Shown: in pieces, positions 53,562 through 64,000 of the stretch
Numbering within the stretch: the stretch's first letter is position 1
How the letters are laid out: each line of letters starts with the position of its first letter
From: Paraspadella gotoi
Lineage: Eukaryota > Chaetognatha
Reading direction: 5' to 3'
NCBI GenBank assembly: GCA_051294375.1
Contig: CM119263.1
Location: 8,433,398 to 8,497,397 of the forward strand
Length of the DNA stretch: 64,000 nucleotides
The notes under the pieces: model-generated
Told to the model about the DNA's origin: nothing
Database searches by the model: none
The model's input: only the letters and a program-made list of their open reading frames with translations
Position numbers and translations under genes: made by a program

Positions 53562-56500
53562 ATGTCTGAACCAAGATTCGGTCCGGCGGAAAAAAGACTC
53601 TGGTTAGAGAGGCCACTTAGCAATTGGGAAAAAGAGTTCATTCTTCCGTTGGCTTCTTATTTTAGTAAGTCTTTAAAATTAATTCTTGAACTAAGCAATT
53701 ATACTTCTACGATTACATCTTCGAATTATCTATCCGAATGCGGCTCCCCCCCCACTCCCGAATAAAATGAAGCGGTCGNNNNNNNNNNCCCCCCCCCACT
53801 CCCGAATAAAATGAAGCGGTCGGTGGACCTCCTCGCAACACCATCAACTCTGTCTTCCATCTTAAGACAAATACCCATTATGAAATCGACTTAGACAAAT
53901 TTCGTGAAGCTCTCAGGTTTGACATAAGAATCTTCCTTGCAGAAACCAGAGGTAATCAACCATGCCAGGTCATCGAACAAATGTGAGAAGAATAAACACA
54001 TAGACTGAAGCATCTTTAGGATTTTTAATGACACAAACTCCAACCTCCCTAGTCATAAGTGAACCTGGACAATGCCCGCTACATTACGTTTAATACGGCT
54101 TTTCTTTTGTTTTTGGTATTCTAAAATATCATTAATAACTTACTGAGTTAAAATGTTAATGTTGTTGGTAATATACACTCCACGTTTAAAAGTTCATTCC
54201 TCGTTTACAATATATACTAATGAATGTTTCCGTCTTCCGCAGAGCGACTATCTACAAGCAGCCTCACCTACGGGCCAGGGTCGACCTCGACTCGACCCCG
54301 ATTCGTTGGCTCCCGGCAGAGGATTTCGAGGGCGTCTTCTCCTTCGTGGATCGGAGGAGTGGAGAGGATGGGAGTGATCAGAGTGGTGGAGTGGCAGAGA
54401 TTTGGGATTTGGTCGAAGAAGAGGGGAACCGACCTTGGAACTACGATTCTATGAAACCGCTCTTCCGGTGAGCGACTTGATGTAGACGAGGGAAAACGGC
54501 GTCGGCTCATTAAAAACAAAAATATAAAACATTCCGAAAAAAATTAAGAACCAAAGCGTAAACTGGCTTTGATAACTTTCAAGAAAAAAAACTATTTTAT
54601 GACATTTTATGGAAAAAAATTCAAAATTTAAAACAAAGTTAATAATAGAGCCTGAATCTGCTTACAGATTCAGGCTCTATTATTAACTTTGTCGGTCCGT
54701 CGGTCCACACCCCCATCTTGTCGGTTGGTCACTTAAATCATGTCAGAACTTCGAATTATGATAAATTATGTAAAAATATTGATGTTCGGCCGTCCGTCCC
54801 CCTTAGCTTTGAACGCCAATTCCTCATGATTGTATGGGGCGATTGACTTGAAATTGTTTATGTGCCTAGGAAATATGTTTGATTAAACTGGAAATCAAGT
54901 TTCGATGGAATCGTCCGAGTGGATATGAGTTTAAATTAGTCAATTTATTTATCAATTAATTATTCAATCAAACAATCAATTATGTCGATCAATTAATCGT
55001 TATCTGCGTTATTGTCGTCGTCGTTGCCATCATCGTCGTCGCTGCTTTTGTCGTGGTCAGTGACGAAAAGAACAAAATGTTTGAGCCAACAATGTCGGAT
55101 CAAATTAATTAATCGACTAATTAAATAACTTGAATTAATTAATTACTGCTAATGGACGTGGTGTGGCGAATCCTATTGGCTTGGACAGCTAAGTACTCAT
55201 TCACCAACGCTGGTTAATGTGTGATGGTGTCGGCCTAAACACACCAGTGACACGTGGTGGTCCAAAGCCCTGAGTGCCAGCTGTCGGGAGATGCCTCACA
55301 CCCCGGGTATCACACATGTCCCCCCGTTGCCATAGTGGGCAGATTTGGGCAAACTTGTGAAACAAAAAAAACTAGTTGATTGGCTTTTTGTTGTTGTTGT
55401 TGCTGTTTTATTTCTCTCTCCATCCACTGTTGTTACTACCAATAAATTGATTTACAAGTAATAATCTTTAAATTTACAAAACCTGGTATTCTTGGTCCTG
55501 AATTTTTTCAATAAAACTGAAAGCAATAAAATTCTTACCTTACTTCTTTCTTGCTTTCGCTTTTAAACTGGTCCTAAAATTTGTTTCCAAGGAGAACGAG
55601 GAGTAGAGACCGTAAACGTCCTTGGATAAGCAGGATCTTGTGGACTAACATACACCGATTAATTTTTAGAAATCAAAAATGTAACCGTGATTTAAATAAT
55701 CTTTTAACTTAATTGTAGTCAGCAGTTTTCTTGCAAAAATTAATTTAAAAAAATATCTCCTGCCACTACACAACGTAGAACATTTTTTTTACGTTTAAGT
55801 AGATTTAAGCTGGTAAGGAACCCTGTCTCCCAATCCTGTGCCGCCTTTGGCTTTGCCAAGGTTGACTCCTAGGCCCGAATCTGGTTTTTTTCCATTTTCA
55901 GTTGGCAAAGGGTGAAGGGCATTCAAGAACTTCAAGGTTTTATCAAAAATTAATCGACGCATTGTAGGTTCTTGATGGTCATGAACGAATTGAGGGGGAA
56001 AAAGAAAAACACTACAGAAATAAAAGGGATGAAAAGGGTGAAGGTTCGGAGAAAGGTTTAAAACTAAAGAAAAAAAAATGACCAGGTTGCAGTGTTTTGT
56101 TATTCATCTATTCTTATCTATTACGCGTTAAAATCGTTAAAAATTACGAAATCGATTTATCGGTTTAAATGATGCTCGAAACAAAAAGGACCAATCGAAA
56201 ATATTTATATCTAAATTATATTTTTAGGGATCTTTACTCGTTTCGTTATTGTATTCATTTATAAATACTTAACAAAATTTAAGGGTATGAACGAACCGGT
56301 TTTTAATTAAATTTTCTTCGTAGTGATTCAAATCATTCTTTATGCTATAAAAGGAACAGCGTTGCTGATAACTCACTTTCGATGATTCATTCCATCTCCT
56401 TTTTTTTTCTTTAACTCGTTATCTTTTTTGTATTTTTTTTTTCGATAATGAAGACAAACCCCTTGATTTTAGTAGTTGGCTTTGGAGTCTTTGCTGCTCT

Positions 56501-59500
56501 AGCAGAGGGGAAATGTAAGTAATCTAATTTTTAAAAAAAATATTTTATTTTGTTATTCGATTCTCCATATTAATTATTATCGCCTTGATTTCAGGGCCGA
56601 AATACTGCTCTAACGAACCCGGCGTGGAGTTCCGAGGATATCCCGCCGCTTCCTCTCACTCGGAAAATCCTGAGGGATGCGCGGATTGGTGCATGGACGT
56701 CGACAAATGCGACGCCTTCTACTGGTTGTAAGTTTTTTCGCAATTTAGTTATAAGGTTACACAATTTGCGGAAGACAACCTCTCTTCAAATATTTAAATA
56801 TTAAATATTTCTTGATTTTAGATTTTAAGCAAAATAATAAAAAATAATAATGAAGAAATATATAATGAAATGAATAAAATCATATATATACATATTTATA
56901 TGTACATGAATTTCAATGGGAGTGAAATGAAAAGAGTTGTTATAACTATTAACTGACTAAATATGATTGATATTTGATCATTTCATTAGTTAGAAAATTC
57001 CCTGACGTTTTTATATTTCTGTATAACAAATTGAGAATAATTAAAATCATGACAACTGGTGCGCTTGCCTTCCAGCAGCTTTTTTTGTAATTTTTTTTTT
57101 TTTTTTATCTTATTTGATAGTTTAATTTCGCAGACCACCCCGACCGCGACCCCGACCATGGCCTTATCCATTTCCCGACCCGTTCCTCAAAAACGGTCCG
57201 TGTCGGATGCAGGAGCGCATCTCCAATGTTGTCACCAGTGGCAAACAGAGTTACAGATCGGGACGATGCTTCCATTGCGACACCAACTATAGGCTCGAGT
57301 ACAGAGACAACAACCTGCCCATGAGCACTTATCCCGCTGGCAGGCGTTGGAATAACTCAAAAAAGGTGTCAAATGAAAGACAATTAGAAAAGCAAGAAGA
57401 AAGAGCAATACTCGATGAGATATACATATATATTTATTATACAATATATTGTACATAGTTAAATTAATGAATAAGAATTGATTAGATGTGGCTGGTTTTA
57501 TTCAACAAAAATTATGATGTGATTTTTTTGGGATGGAAATCCAAGGCCGACTTGCTTGAGACCCCTAACCTTTCCCCTGTGACACTTTCAAGGATTGCAT
57601 GCTCGCCTGCTTCGAGACAGAAAACTGCGGCGCCTACACCTATCGGAACTTTGGCTCACAAAAGTGTTTCCTGAAGACGGAAAGGGCTACAATTCGCAAC
57701 GACATTATCCGAATGGACAAGCCTCATGTGAGTTGTCTAGGGACACGTATCTATAATAAAAATAAAAATAAACCACCAATTCTATCTTTTTAACCGAATC
57801 TTTTGTTTCCATCAACTCTGTCTTTCCTCCCATTTATTTTCCATCCCATCTGATTCCAGTGGAGCGGGGCGTGTCGCCATATGTGCGACGTCGAGTGGAA
57901 CGTCGTCTACCAAAGAGGGTCATACAATAAGGCATTCGGCTGTCCTGATCTGAAGACTTGCGAGATCGAATGTCGCAATGACACACGGTTAGAGTTATTT
58001 TAGTACGAGTCGACAAATATTGGGAAATATTTGATAAATATCTTTTCTCTCCAACAGCTGCAAAGTTTTCGTCTTTTCTCGCTCCCTAAAAAAGTGTTGG
58101 AAAAAAGCGGGAAAATTGCACCGAATCGCGAGGGGGCAAAACGCTTACAAAAGTCAAGAGCGGTACAAGTGGGTCAGCGGTACTTGCCGCAAGTGAACAG
58201 GGTATCCATCCAGCAAGATCAACGAAAAAAAAAAATGTATATTTTGGTTTCATTTTTTATTTGTAATTGGGGTGTTGCTATTGCCGTTTCATGTGAATAA
58301 AAAAAAATAGTGCTACTTTTTTTTTTTACTATTTTTAGTTTATATAATTATATTCAGTTTGAAGAGACAGTAACTATTGTTATGTGCTAGTGACAGAACC
58401 ATTCAATATAAGCAGTCCCTGAGCTTCGGATCAGGCTGTAACACCGTGTTACAGACGGGTTAAGCGCCCCGTCCCTCTTAACTGCTAGGCGGCCACCGGG
58501 CTAAAATCCCGGACCTTTGAGTTGGGAAGCGAATGACTTGCCTCCGGCACCAAAGGCCGCTGATGAACGGTTGGTGGATTTTAGTCCACCAATAGTTCAT
58601 ATAAATTATAGCTCATTTCTGATTTTAGAATCTTGTTGAACTTCAAAATTTCGTCTTATTCTAACACATGTGATATTTAATTTACATTTTTGTCAAATAA
58701 AAGAAATAAAAATTTCTTTTCCCTAATTCGTCTTTTCTTTTGTCCTTAAAATATAGCGAATCATAATGAAAAATAAATAATAATATTACATGTCCATATC
58801 ACGTATTCTCCAAAAAATACGAACATTATCATAGAGAATTTTTAAAATTCATGTTTTCCTTGTGCTTAAACCTTTGAAGTTTTTCCTAATCTTTTTTGCG
58901 AAAGGGATGCGCAATGCGCATTGCACACTGCGCAGTCATTGAAGTGAAAATCTTAACTTCTTTAGGTGCGTTTTGGTAAAGGTCAGCAACGGTTTCGTCG
59001 TGATGAACATCTATCATCACTCAGTCGCCGACAGCATTTCTGGTTTGTAGGAATGAATTCTAATTGGCACGGTCGAGCAATAGAAATAGATTAGATTCGA
59101 TTTCAGGAATGCATATGATGGATGACCTGATGGAATTTTATGACACTCTGGAAAGCGGGAAGGAGCTAGTAGTCGTTCCTTTGGAAGTTAGGTAAAGTAT
59201 TACATAACTAAACTATTTCGCTCTCAGTTATTAATCGTAAATGGAAACAGAGGGTCAGCAGAGGAGGAGACATTCCTCGATGGACACCAATCAACCATAC
59301 AAGCCATAGTGGACGCCAAAGTGGAAAGATCAAAGATGGCCGACGATTACGTTCCCTTTGATGTTGACGAATGCCACCGTAACGATTCTTTGAAGTTGCC
59401 GCTAACAAAAACGATTTTTCACGAAGGGAACGAAAATCATCTTAAGGAGATGAGAAAAAGATGCAAAGAGGAGAAGGTTGGTACCATATGAAAAAAAATA

Positions 59501-60008
59501 TATCTTTTTGAATTCAGAAGTTAAAAAACCACTATGTTGGCAATTCGTTTTAGGTGACTATAGGATGTCTTGCCGTTGCGGCACACAATTTTGCCGTTTG
59601 CGTCTTGCAGGCGTTGGAAGACAAAAAAGCGGGAAAAACCTTTGGCGGAATAAAAGATCACTATACAGGTTTAATCACTAGCCAAAAAGTGATAATAACG
59701 TAGCAATGAGTAAATACGAATGATTAGGCTGGGTGAGACTCGCTTCTATTTTTAATAGAGGTACCCGTCAACATGAGGCCAAGATTAAGTCCTCCGCTCG
59801 GTCCGTTGTGTGGTTTTTACGTTTCCGAGGTAAGGACAACTGTTTAGTTAGGTGGTTATGAAATTTGTGTTATAAAAGCAACTGAATCTCAAAGGTGTAC
59901 GCGAGAACCAACATCGACTTATCGACTCGTTTATGGGATCTCGCGAAAGACGTTAAAAAGCAAATGGATACTCAATTCGACGAAAAACACCATCTATTAT
60001 TTCTGCAG
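53562..60008 (+). CDS. condensation-fold (HHxxxD) acyltransferase, 3' end outside the window
   Basis: Nine in-frame exons: 53562–53664, 53817–53916, 54243–54467, 58966–59042, 59107–59191, 59251–59476, 59554–59688, 59761–59829, 59895–60008; 378 codons without a stop. The catalytic-type motif is NIYHHSVADSIS, a variant of HHxxxDG with Ser after Asp; later VPVNMRPRLSPPLGPLCGFY matches the conserved 'vNxR' region of the CoA-dependent acyltransferase/condensation superfamily (alcohol acyltransferases, PapA, NRPS condensation domains). Substrate unknown. Intron 3 (4.5 kb) contains a PAN-domain gene on the same strand. The donor at 60,008 runs into repeats, and no further exon is visible before 64,000. 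A truncated duplicate lies just upstream, and a 10-N gap lies in intron 1. Confidence 0.78.
53779..53788. other. assembly gap (10 N) flanked by a repeated 30-mer
   Basis: About 30 bases ('ccccccactcccgaataaaa' plus 'tgaagcggtcg') occur on both sides of the N run, probably the same sequence assembled twice at a C-run. The acyltransferase exon 2 acceptor lies in the right-hand copy. Confidence 0.85.
54641..54694. repeat. perfect 54-base hairpin
   Basis: 'gttaataatagagcctgaat' onward is followed after a short loop ('ctta') by its exact inverse. About 24–26 bp arms, flanked by AT-rich sequence. Confidence 0.85.
55142..55320 (-). repeat. SINE-like interspersed repeat, copy C (inverted)
   Basis: The reverse complement reads 'gggctttggaccaccacgtg…cactggtg…ccaataggattcgcc', the same motif order as 3888–4145 and 17188–17405. 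Confidence 0.45.
56448..58196 (+). CDS. secreted PAN/apple-like cysteine-rich protein, nested in acyltransferase intron 3
   Basis: Six exons: 56448–56514, 56595–56727, 57134–57365, 57593–57727, 57860–57987, 58058–58196 (TGA); 277 aa, phases consistent. Signal peptide LILVVGFGVFAALAEG. Two repeats of the PAN/apple pattern: GCADWCMDVDKCDAFYW with DCMLACFETENCGAYTY in the first half, then SGACRHMCDVEW with TCEIECRNDTRCKVFVF. A Pro/Arg-rich linker follows the first exon pair. PAN modules bind proteins or sugars outside the cell, so an extracellular adhesive or recognition role is likely; no enzyme domain. It lies wholly inside an intron of the acyltransferase and in the same orientation, so it needs its own promoter (none obvious). 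AATAAA at 58,296–58,301. Confidence 0.72.
58296..58301 (+). promoter_or_regulatory. poly(A) signal of the PAN-domain gene
   Basis: AATAAA 100 bases after the stop codon, at the start of an A-run. Confidence 0.6.
58358..58605 (+). repeat. interspersed repeat ('gcgggttaagcgcc' family), copy 1
   Basis: Begins 'tttgaagagacagtaact', then 'gtccctgagcttcggatcag', 'acgggttaagcgccccgtcc', 'aggcggccaccgggct', and ends 'ggtggattttagtccacc'. Repeated at 60,009–60,215; its first third recurs at 60,383–60,465 and at the ends of the large inverted repeat. The last 20 bases form a small hairpin (ggtgga…tccacc). Confidence 0.75.
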
Positions 60009-60215
60009 GTTTGAATTTGAAGAGACAGTAATTCTTGTTATATGTTAGTGACAGAACCGAGCACCATGTTACAGGCGGGTTAAGCGCCCCGTCCCTCTTA
60101 ACTGGTAGGCGGCCACCTGGCTGAAAGCCTGGATCTTTGGGTTGGGAGGCGAATGACTTGCCTCCTGCACCAATGGCCGCTGATGAACAGTTGGTGGATT
60201 TTAGTCCACCATACA
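60009..60215 (+). repeat. interspersed repeat, copy 2, abutting acyltransferase exon 9
   Basis: About 90% similar by eye to 58,358–58,605 with a small internal deletion. Its first bases ('tttgaatttgaagagacag') directly follow the exon 9 donor at 60,008/60,009, so the donor itself borders the insertion. Confidence 0.75.
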
Positions 60216-60382
60216 TCCCCCCTCCACTAGGGAGAAGTTTGTTGCGTCTCTTCAGTGAATTGTTGGTGGAAAGTTCATCACGAAGTGAGGCATGTTGCCT
60301 GATGTGTTGTTGGTGGAAAGTGCATTGCTATTTTGAGGCATGACGCTGTGTTTGTGGTTGCTGTTGTGTTCGGAAGTCGAGC

Positions 60383-61368
60383 TCACCAATGAAGAAACAG
60401 TAATAAATGTTATAAGTAAGTGACAAAACCATTCAATATAAGCAGTCCCTGAGCTTTGGATCAGGCTGTAACACTGTTTTACAGGCGGGTTAAGAGGGAT
60501 GGGGCGCTTAACCCGCCTGTAACACGGTGATTCGAAGCTCAGGGACTCTTTATATTGAATTTTTGTCTATAACTCATAACAATTAATACTGTTTCTTCAG
60601 TAAAATAATATTTTTTTATTTATTTTGTTAAGCTCTAACAGAATCCATTAAAACAATTAAATTACACTTTTTTTATTATTTATAGTAATACTTCTTATAC
60701 TTCTAATGCTTCTATATTATTAAATATACTTAAAATCTAAAAATTTTTGACAAATTTATCTCTGGGAACGTTAACTTTGTTCCGCCTTACTGGACAGTAG
60801 AGCGTATTGAAAGTTACATATGAAAATTTTGAAAGTCAATTATGAATAACGTACGTAAATATTAATTTGTATGAAATATAAATTTTATATTCTTTAATTT
60901 TCGCAGTATTATATATAAAATAGATTTTTCTTAATTTTGACGGCAGGTTTGAATTCCTCATTAAAAGTTAATATAAATATAAACCATTTTTAAGAAATCT
61001 TCCATTAAGAAGGTTAAAAATAAAAAAAACTATATTTATTAGATATAAATATCAGTTTCACTGATTTTTTACTCACTTAAAAAAATGATTTTTAAAAAAG
61101 TTATTTTTATTTTTTCATAACGAATCCAAATCTGTAAAAAAATCTTACAAAACACTATTTTTAAATTTTAACATATATACATAGGGTTAGTACTGTTTCT
61201 AAATATTACCTACTGCGTAAATTGCAAAATTTATAATTAAATTGTTAGGAATTGTTTATTGTTTGCCAATACAACGATTTTTATTGCTCATAGTACATGT
61301 TTCGACTCTGTTGATTCGAGTCTTCATCAGCTTTGAAAAACATTATCAAAAATGCTCTACACATTAAG

Positions 61369-61448
<80 letters not shown>

Positions 61449-62844
61449 GAGAGATTGAGGGAGAGTTTCCAACAAAGGGCTGAGTAAAGGACAGTGGCCA
61501 GATGAGAGGACAGGTGAAGGTAAGAACAGAGAAGAAGATAATTTTGAAATGGTGAAAGTGAAAGAGAGAGAGAGAGGAGAGAGAGAAGAGAGAGAGAGAG
61601 AGAGAAATAATTACATTTGACAATGTACAACAAGGATAAATTTAGAAAAACTAGAATAAGCTGAGATTTTGAATTAACAAAAGTTAAATAAGTAATAATG
61701 ATGAAAAATGAAATGGAGGAATAGGTGGTGAGGATAGATAAGTTATAGTTAAGTGAAATATATAAGAGAAGAAAGAGCTCAAAATGAGCTGGCCCCCCCC
61801 CGGGTAGACAAAGGTGGGACGCTGACGATATGATCGGGTCATTGGCTTGTCATAGATTGAGATGATATTCTTGTAGAGTGGGATATCATGGGGTCAGGTA
61901 AAGACCCGGCTGGGAAAATACCAAGTGCCACTCTAATATCTCTTTGGCCTGATAAGCCTGCCGAAGGCCCTCCTCTCACCTGACGGTGAGGTGGGCGGTT
62001 GCCTGTTCTTGCCTGTTTTGGTGCAGGAGATACAGACTCCTCTCCCTCCTCCTGTAGCCGTCGTTTTAGAGAGAAAATAATACAATTAAATTGTTTTATA
62101 TGTGTGCATTAGTTACAATGTTTTCATTCCTCACTTTTAGAATTTTAATTAAAATTGAATTTAGAATTTTTACTACGCTTTACTGGACAAGATAACATAG
62201 CAGGAGTTTAGCAGGACCCTGCAAACTTCCAATCAAGACTCTCACAGTCTAGTTTATTCTCTCCTGGAGTACCTGGTTTCACTATCAATAAAGTGGTATA
62301 ATATTTCAAAAAAAATTGTATAAAAGGACTACTTCCTTCAATATTAGATCGTAGATATTAGAAGTACATACTAGTAGAAAATAAAAAAAATAGTTTATCT
62401 AGTATTTTAAAGAGTCTGTATCTCCTGCACCAAAACAGGCAAGAACAGGCAACCGCCCACCTCACCGTCAGGTGAGAGGAGGGCCTTCGGCAGGCTTATC
62501 AGGCCAAAGAGATATTAGAGTGGCACTTGGTATTTTCCCAGCCGGGTCTTTACCTGACCCCATGATATCCCACTCTACAAGAATATCATCTCAATCTATG
62601 ACAAGCCAATGACCCGATCATATCGTCAGCGTCCCACCTTTGTCTACCCGGGGGGGGCCAGCTCATTTTGAGCTCTTTCTTCTCTTATATATTTCACTTA
62701 ACTATTAACTTATCTATCCCTCACCACCTATTCCTCCATTTCATTTTTCATCATTATTACTTATTTAACTTTTGTTAATTCAAAATCTCAGCTTATTTCT
62801 AAGTTTTTCTAAATTTATCCTTGTTGTACATTGTCAAATGTAAT

Positions 62845-62896
<52 letters not shown>

Positions 62897-63007
62897 ACTT
62901 TTCACCATTTCAAAATTATCTTCTTCTCTGTTCTTACCTTCACCTGTCCTTCATCTGGCCACTGTCCTTTACTCAGCCCTTTGTTGGAAACTCTCCCTCA
63001 ATCTCTC

Positions 63008-63063
<56 letters not shown>

Positions 63064-63999
63064 TCTCCTCTCTCTCTCTCTAACTTAATGTGTAGAGCAT
63101 TTTTGATAATGTTTTTCAAAGCTGATGAAGACTCGAATCAACAGAGTCGAAACATGTACTATGACAATAAAAATCGTTTGTATTGGCAAACAATAAACAA
63201 TTCCTAACAATTTAATTATAAATTTTGCAATTTACGCAGTAGGTAATATTTAGAAACAGTACTAACCCTATGTATATATGTTAAAATTTAAAAATAGTGT
63301 TTTGTAAGATTTTTTTACAGATTTGGATTCGTTATGAAAAAATAAAAATAACTTTTTTAAAAATCATTTTTTTAAGTGAGTAAAAAATCAGTGAAACTGA
63401 TATTTATATCTAATAAATATAGTTTTTTTTATTTTTAACCTTCTTAATGGAAGATTTCTTAAAAATGGTTTATATTTATATTAACTTTTAATGAGGAATT
63501 CAAACCTGCCGTCAAAATTAAGAAAAATCTATTTTATATATAATACTGCGAAAATTAAAGAATATAAAATTTATATTTCAACATTAATAATATTACGTAC
63601 GTTATTCATAATTGCTTTCAAAATTTTCATATGTAACTTTCAATACGCTCTACTGTCCAGTAAGGCGGAACAAAGTTAACGTTCCCAGAGATAAATTTGT
63701 CAAAAATTTTTAGATTTTAAGTATATTTAATAATATAGAAGCATTAGAAGTATAAGAAGTATTACTATAAATAATAAAAAAAGTGTAATTTAATTGTTTT
63801 AATGGATTCTGTTAGAGCTTAACAAAATAAATAAAAAAATATTATTTTACTGAAGAAACAGTATTAATTGTTATGAGTTATAGACAAAAATTCAATATAA
63901 AGAGTCCCTGAGCTTCGAATCACCGTGTTAACAGGCGGGTTAAGCGCCCCATCCCTCTTAACCCGCCTGTAAAACAGTGTTACAGCATACTCTCTCTCT
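60383..63999. mobile_element. large foldback element, 1.57 kb inverted arms
   Basis: Arms 60,466–62,038 and 62,413–63,985 are inverted copies of equal length (1,573 bases) around a 374-base spacer; 60,383–60,465 is a flanking partial copy of the 58,358 repeat. Each arm has, from outside in: a 'ggcgggttaagcgcc' palindrome, an AT-rich stretch with 'agatttggattcg', a hammerhead-like motif, a (GA)n microsatellite, 'gagctggccc' and a GC-rich inner end. The arms differ in microsatellite length and in several single bases, so they are not an assembly echo. No transposase or reverse transcriptase ORF. Confidence 0.8.
63122..63152 (+). ncRNA. hammerhead-ribozyme-like motif (pair with 61,300–61,330, minus)
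   Basis: CTGATGA, stem GACTC/GAGTC with a GAATCAACA-type loop, GAAACATGTAC. One in each arm of the large inverted repeat. Confidence 0.4.
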
Positions 64000-64000
64000 G

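Larger units (their letters stand above)
54468..56447. other. first part of acyltransferase intron 3
   Basis: Holds a perfect hairpin (54,641–54,694), a 'gtcgtcgtcgttgcc' stretch near 55,015, the SINE-like repeat copy C (55,142–55,320) and otherwise AT-rich sequence. No exon seen before 56,448. Confidence 0.5.

Noticed and set aside
58480-58605. tRNA gene in the 'aactgctaggcggccacc' repeat
   Set aside because: No cloverleaf with consistent acceptor, anticodon and T-arm could be drawn; it recurs as an interspersed repeat.
61281-61633. Ser/Leu-repeat ORFs at 61.3–61.6 and 62.8–63.2 kb
   Set aside because: Translation of (CT)n/(GA)n microsatellites within the inverted repeat arms.
1-64000. CRISPR arrays, operons or prokaryotic features
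   Set aside because: The sequence is clearly eukaryotic with spliceosomal introns; tandem repeats here have no spacer structure.

Overview
This is a gene-dense eukaryotic window. Genes have many short exons with GT–AG introns, mostly 60–400 bp, and there are AATAAA signals, CCAAT promoters and many small repeats. The products (a SKI-related nuclear protein with CXXC fingers, an ERp72-type disulfide isomerase, CRELD, long-chain acyl-CoA synthetase, PAN and H-type-lectin-like secreted proteins) point to an animal. Compact introns and repeated gene nesting suggest a small-genome invertebrate, possibly a sponge or another early-branching lineage; that placement is inference only. I rebuilt the exons by hand, requiring the reading frame to continue across every junction.

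Layout. (1) About 1–8,512, minus strand: a low-complexity Ser/Pro/Gln-rich gene that runs off the left edge, with a 4 kb repeat-filled intron. (2) 8.5–10.0 kb: head-to-head promoter region with CCAAT boxes and a CRE-like site. (3) 10,022–32,400, plus strand: one 43-exon gene for a nuclear protein of about 4,457 aa. It combines a duplicated exon motif, a SKI/SNO/DACH-like domain, three C2H2 fingers, a zinc motif like the SMAD4-binding part of SKI, and two CXXC fingers. This is the most unusual object here. (4) 33,906–47,787, plus: a complete PDIA4/ERp72 gene ending in KDEL. Its 9.7 kb fifth intron holds two complete antisense genes: a small secreted H-type-lectin-like protein (35,717–38,129) and an ACSL-type acyl-CoA synthetase (39,770–42,687). 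(5) 48,290–50,645, plus: CRELD, also ending in KDEL. (6) 51.6–52.6 kb: a truncated, frameshifted duplicate of the start of the next gene. (7) 53,562 to beyond 60,008, plus: a condensation-fold acyltransferase whose 4.5 kb intron 3 contains a complete same-strand PAN-domain gene (56,448–58,196). (8) 58.3–64 kb: repeats, including a 1.57 kb-armed inverted repeat.

Functional grouping. PDIA4 and CRELD are tandem soluble ER-lumen proteins. The 22 kb SKI–CXXC gene looks like a chromatin or transcription regulator. Repeats are dominated by foldback and MITE-like elements. At least nine scattered sites carry a hammerhead-ribozyme-like core (CTGATGA, stem, GAAA) with compensatory changes in the stem, and a tenth has a variant core.
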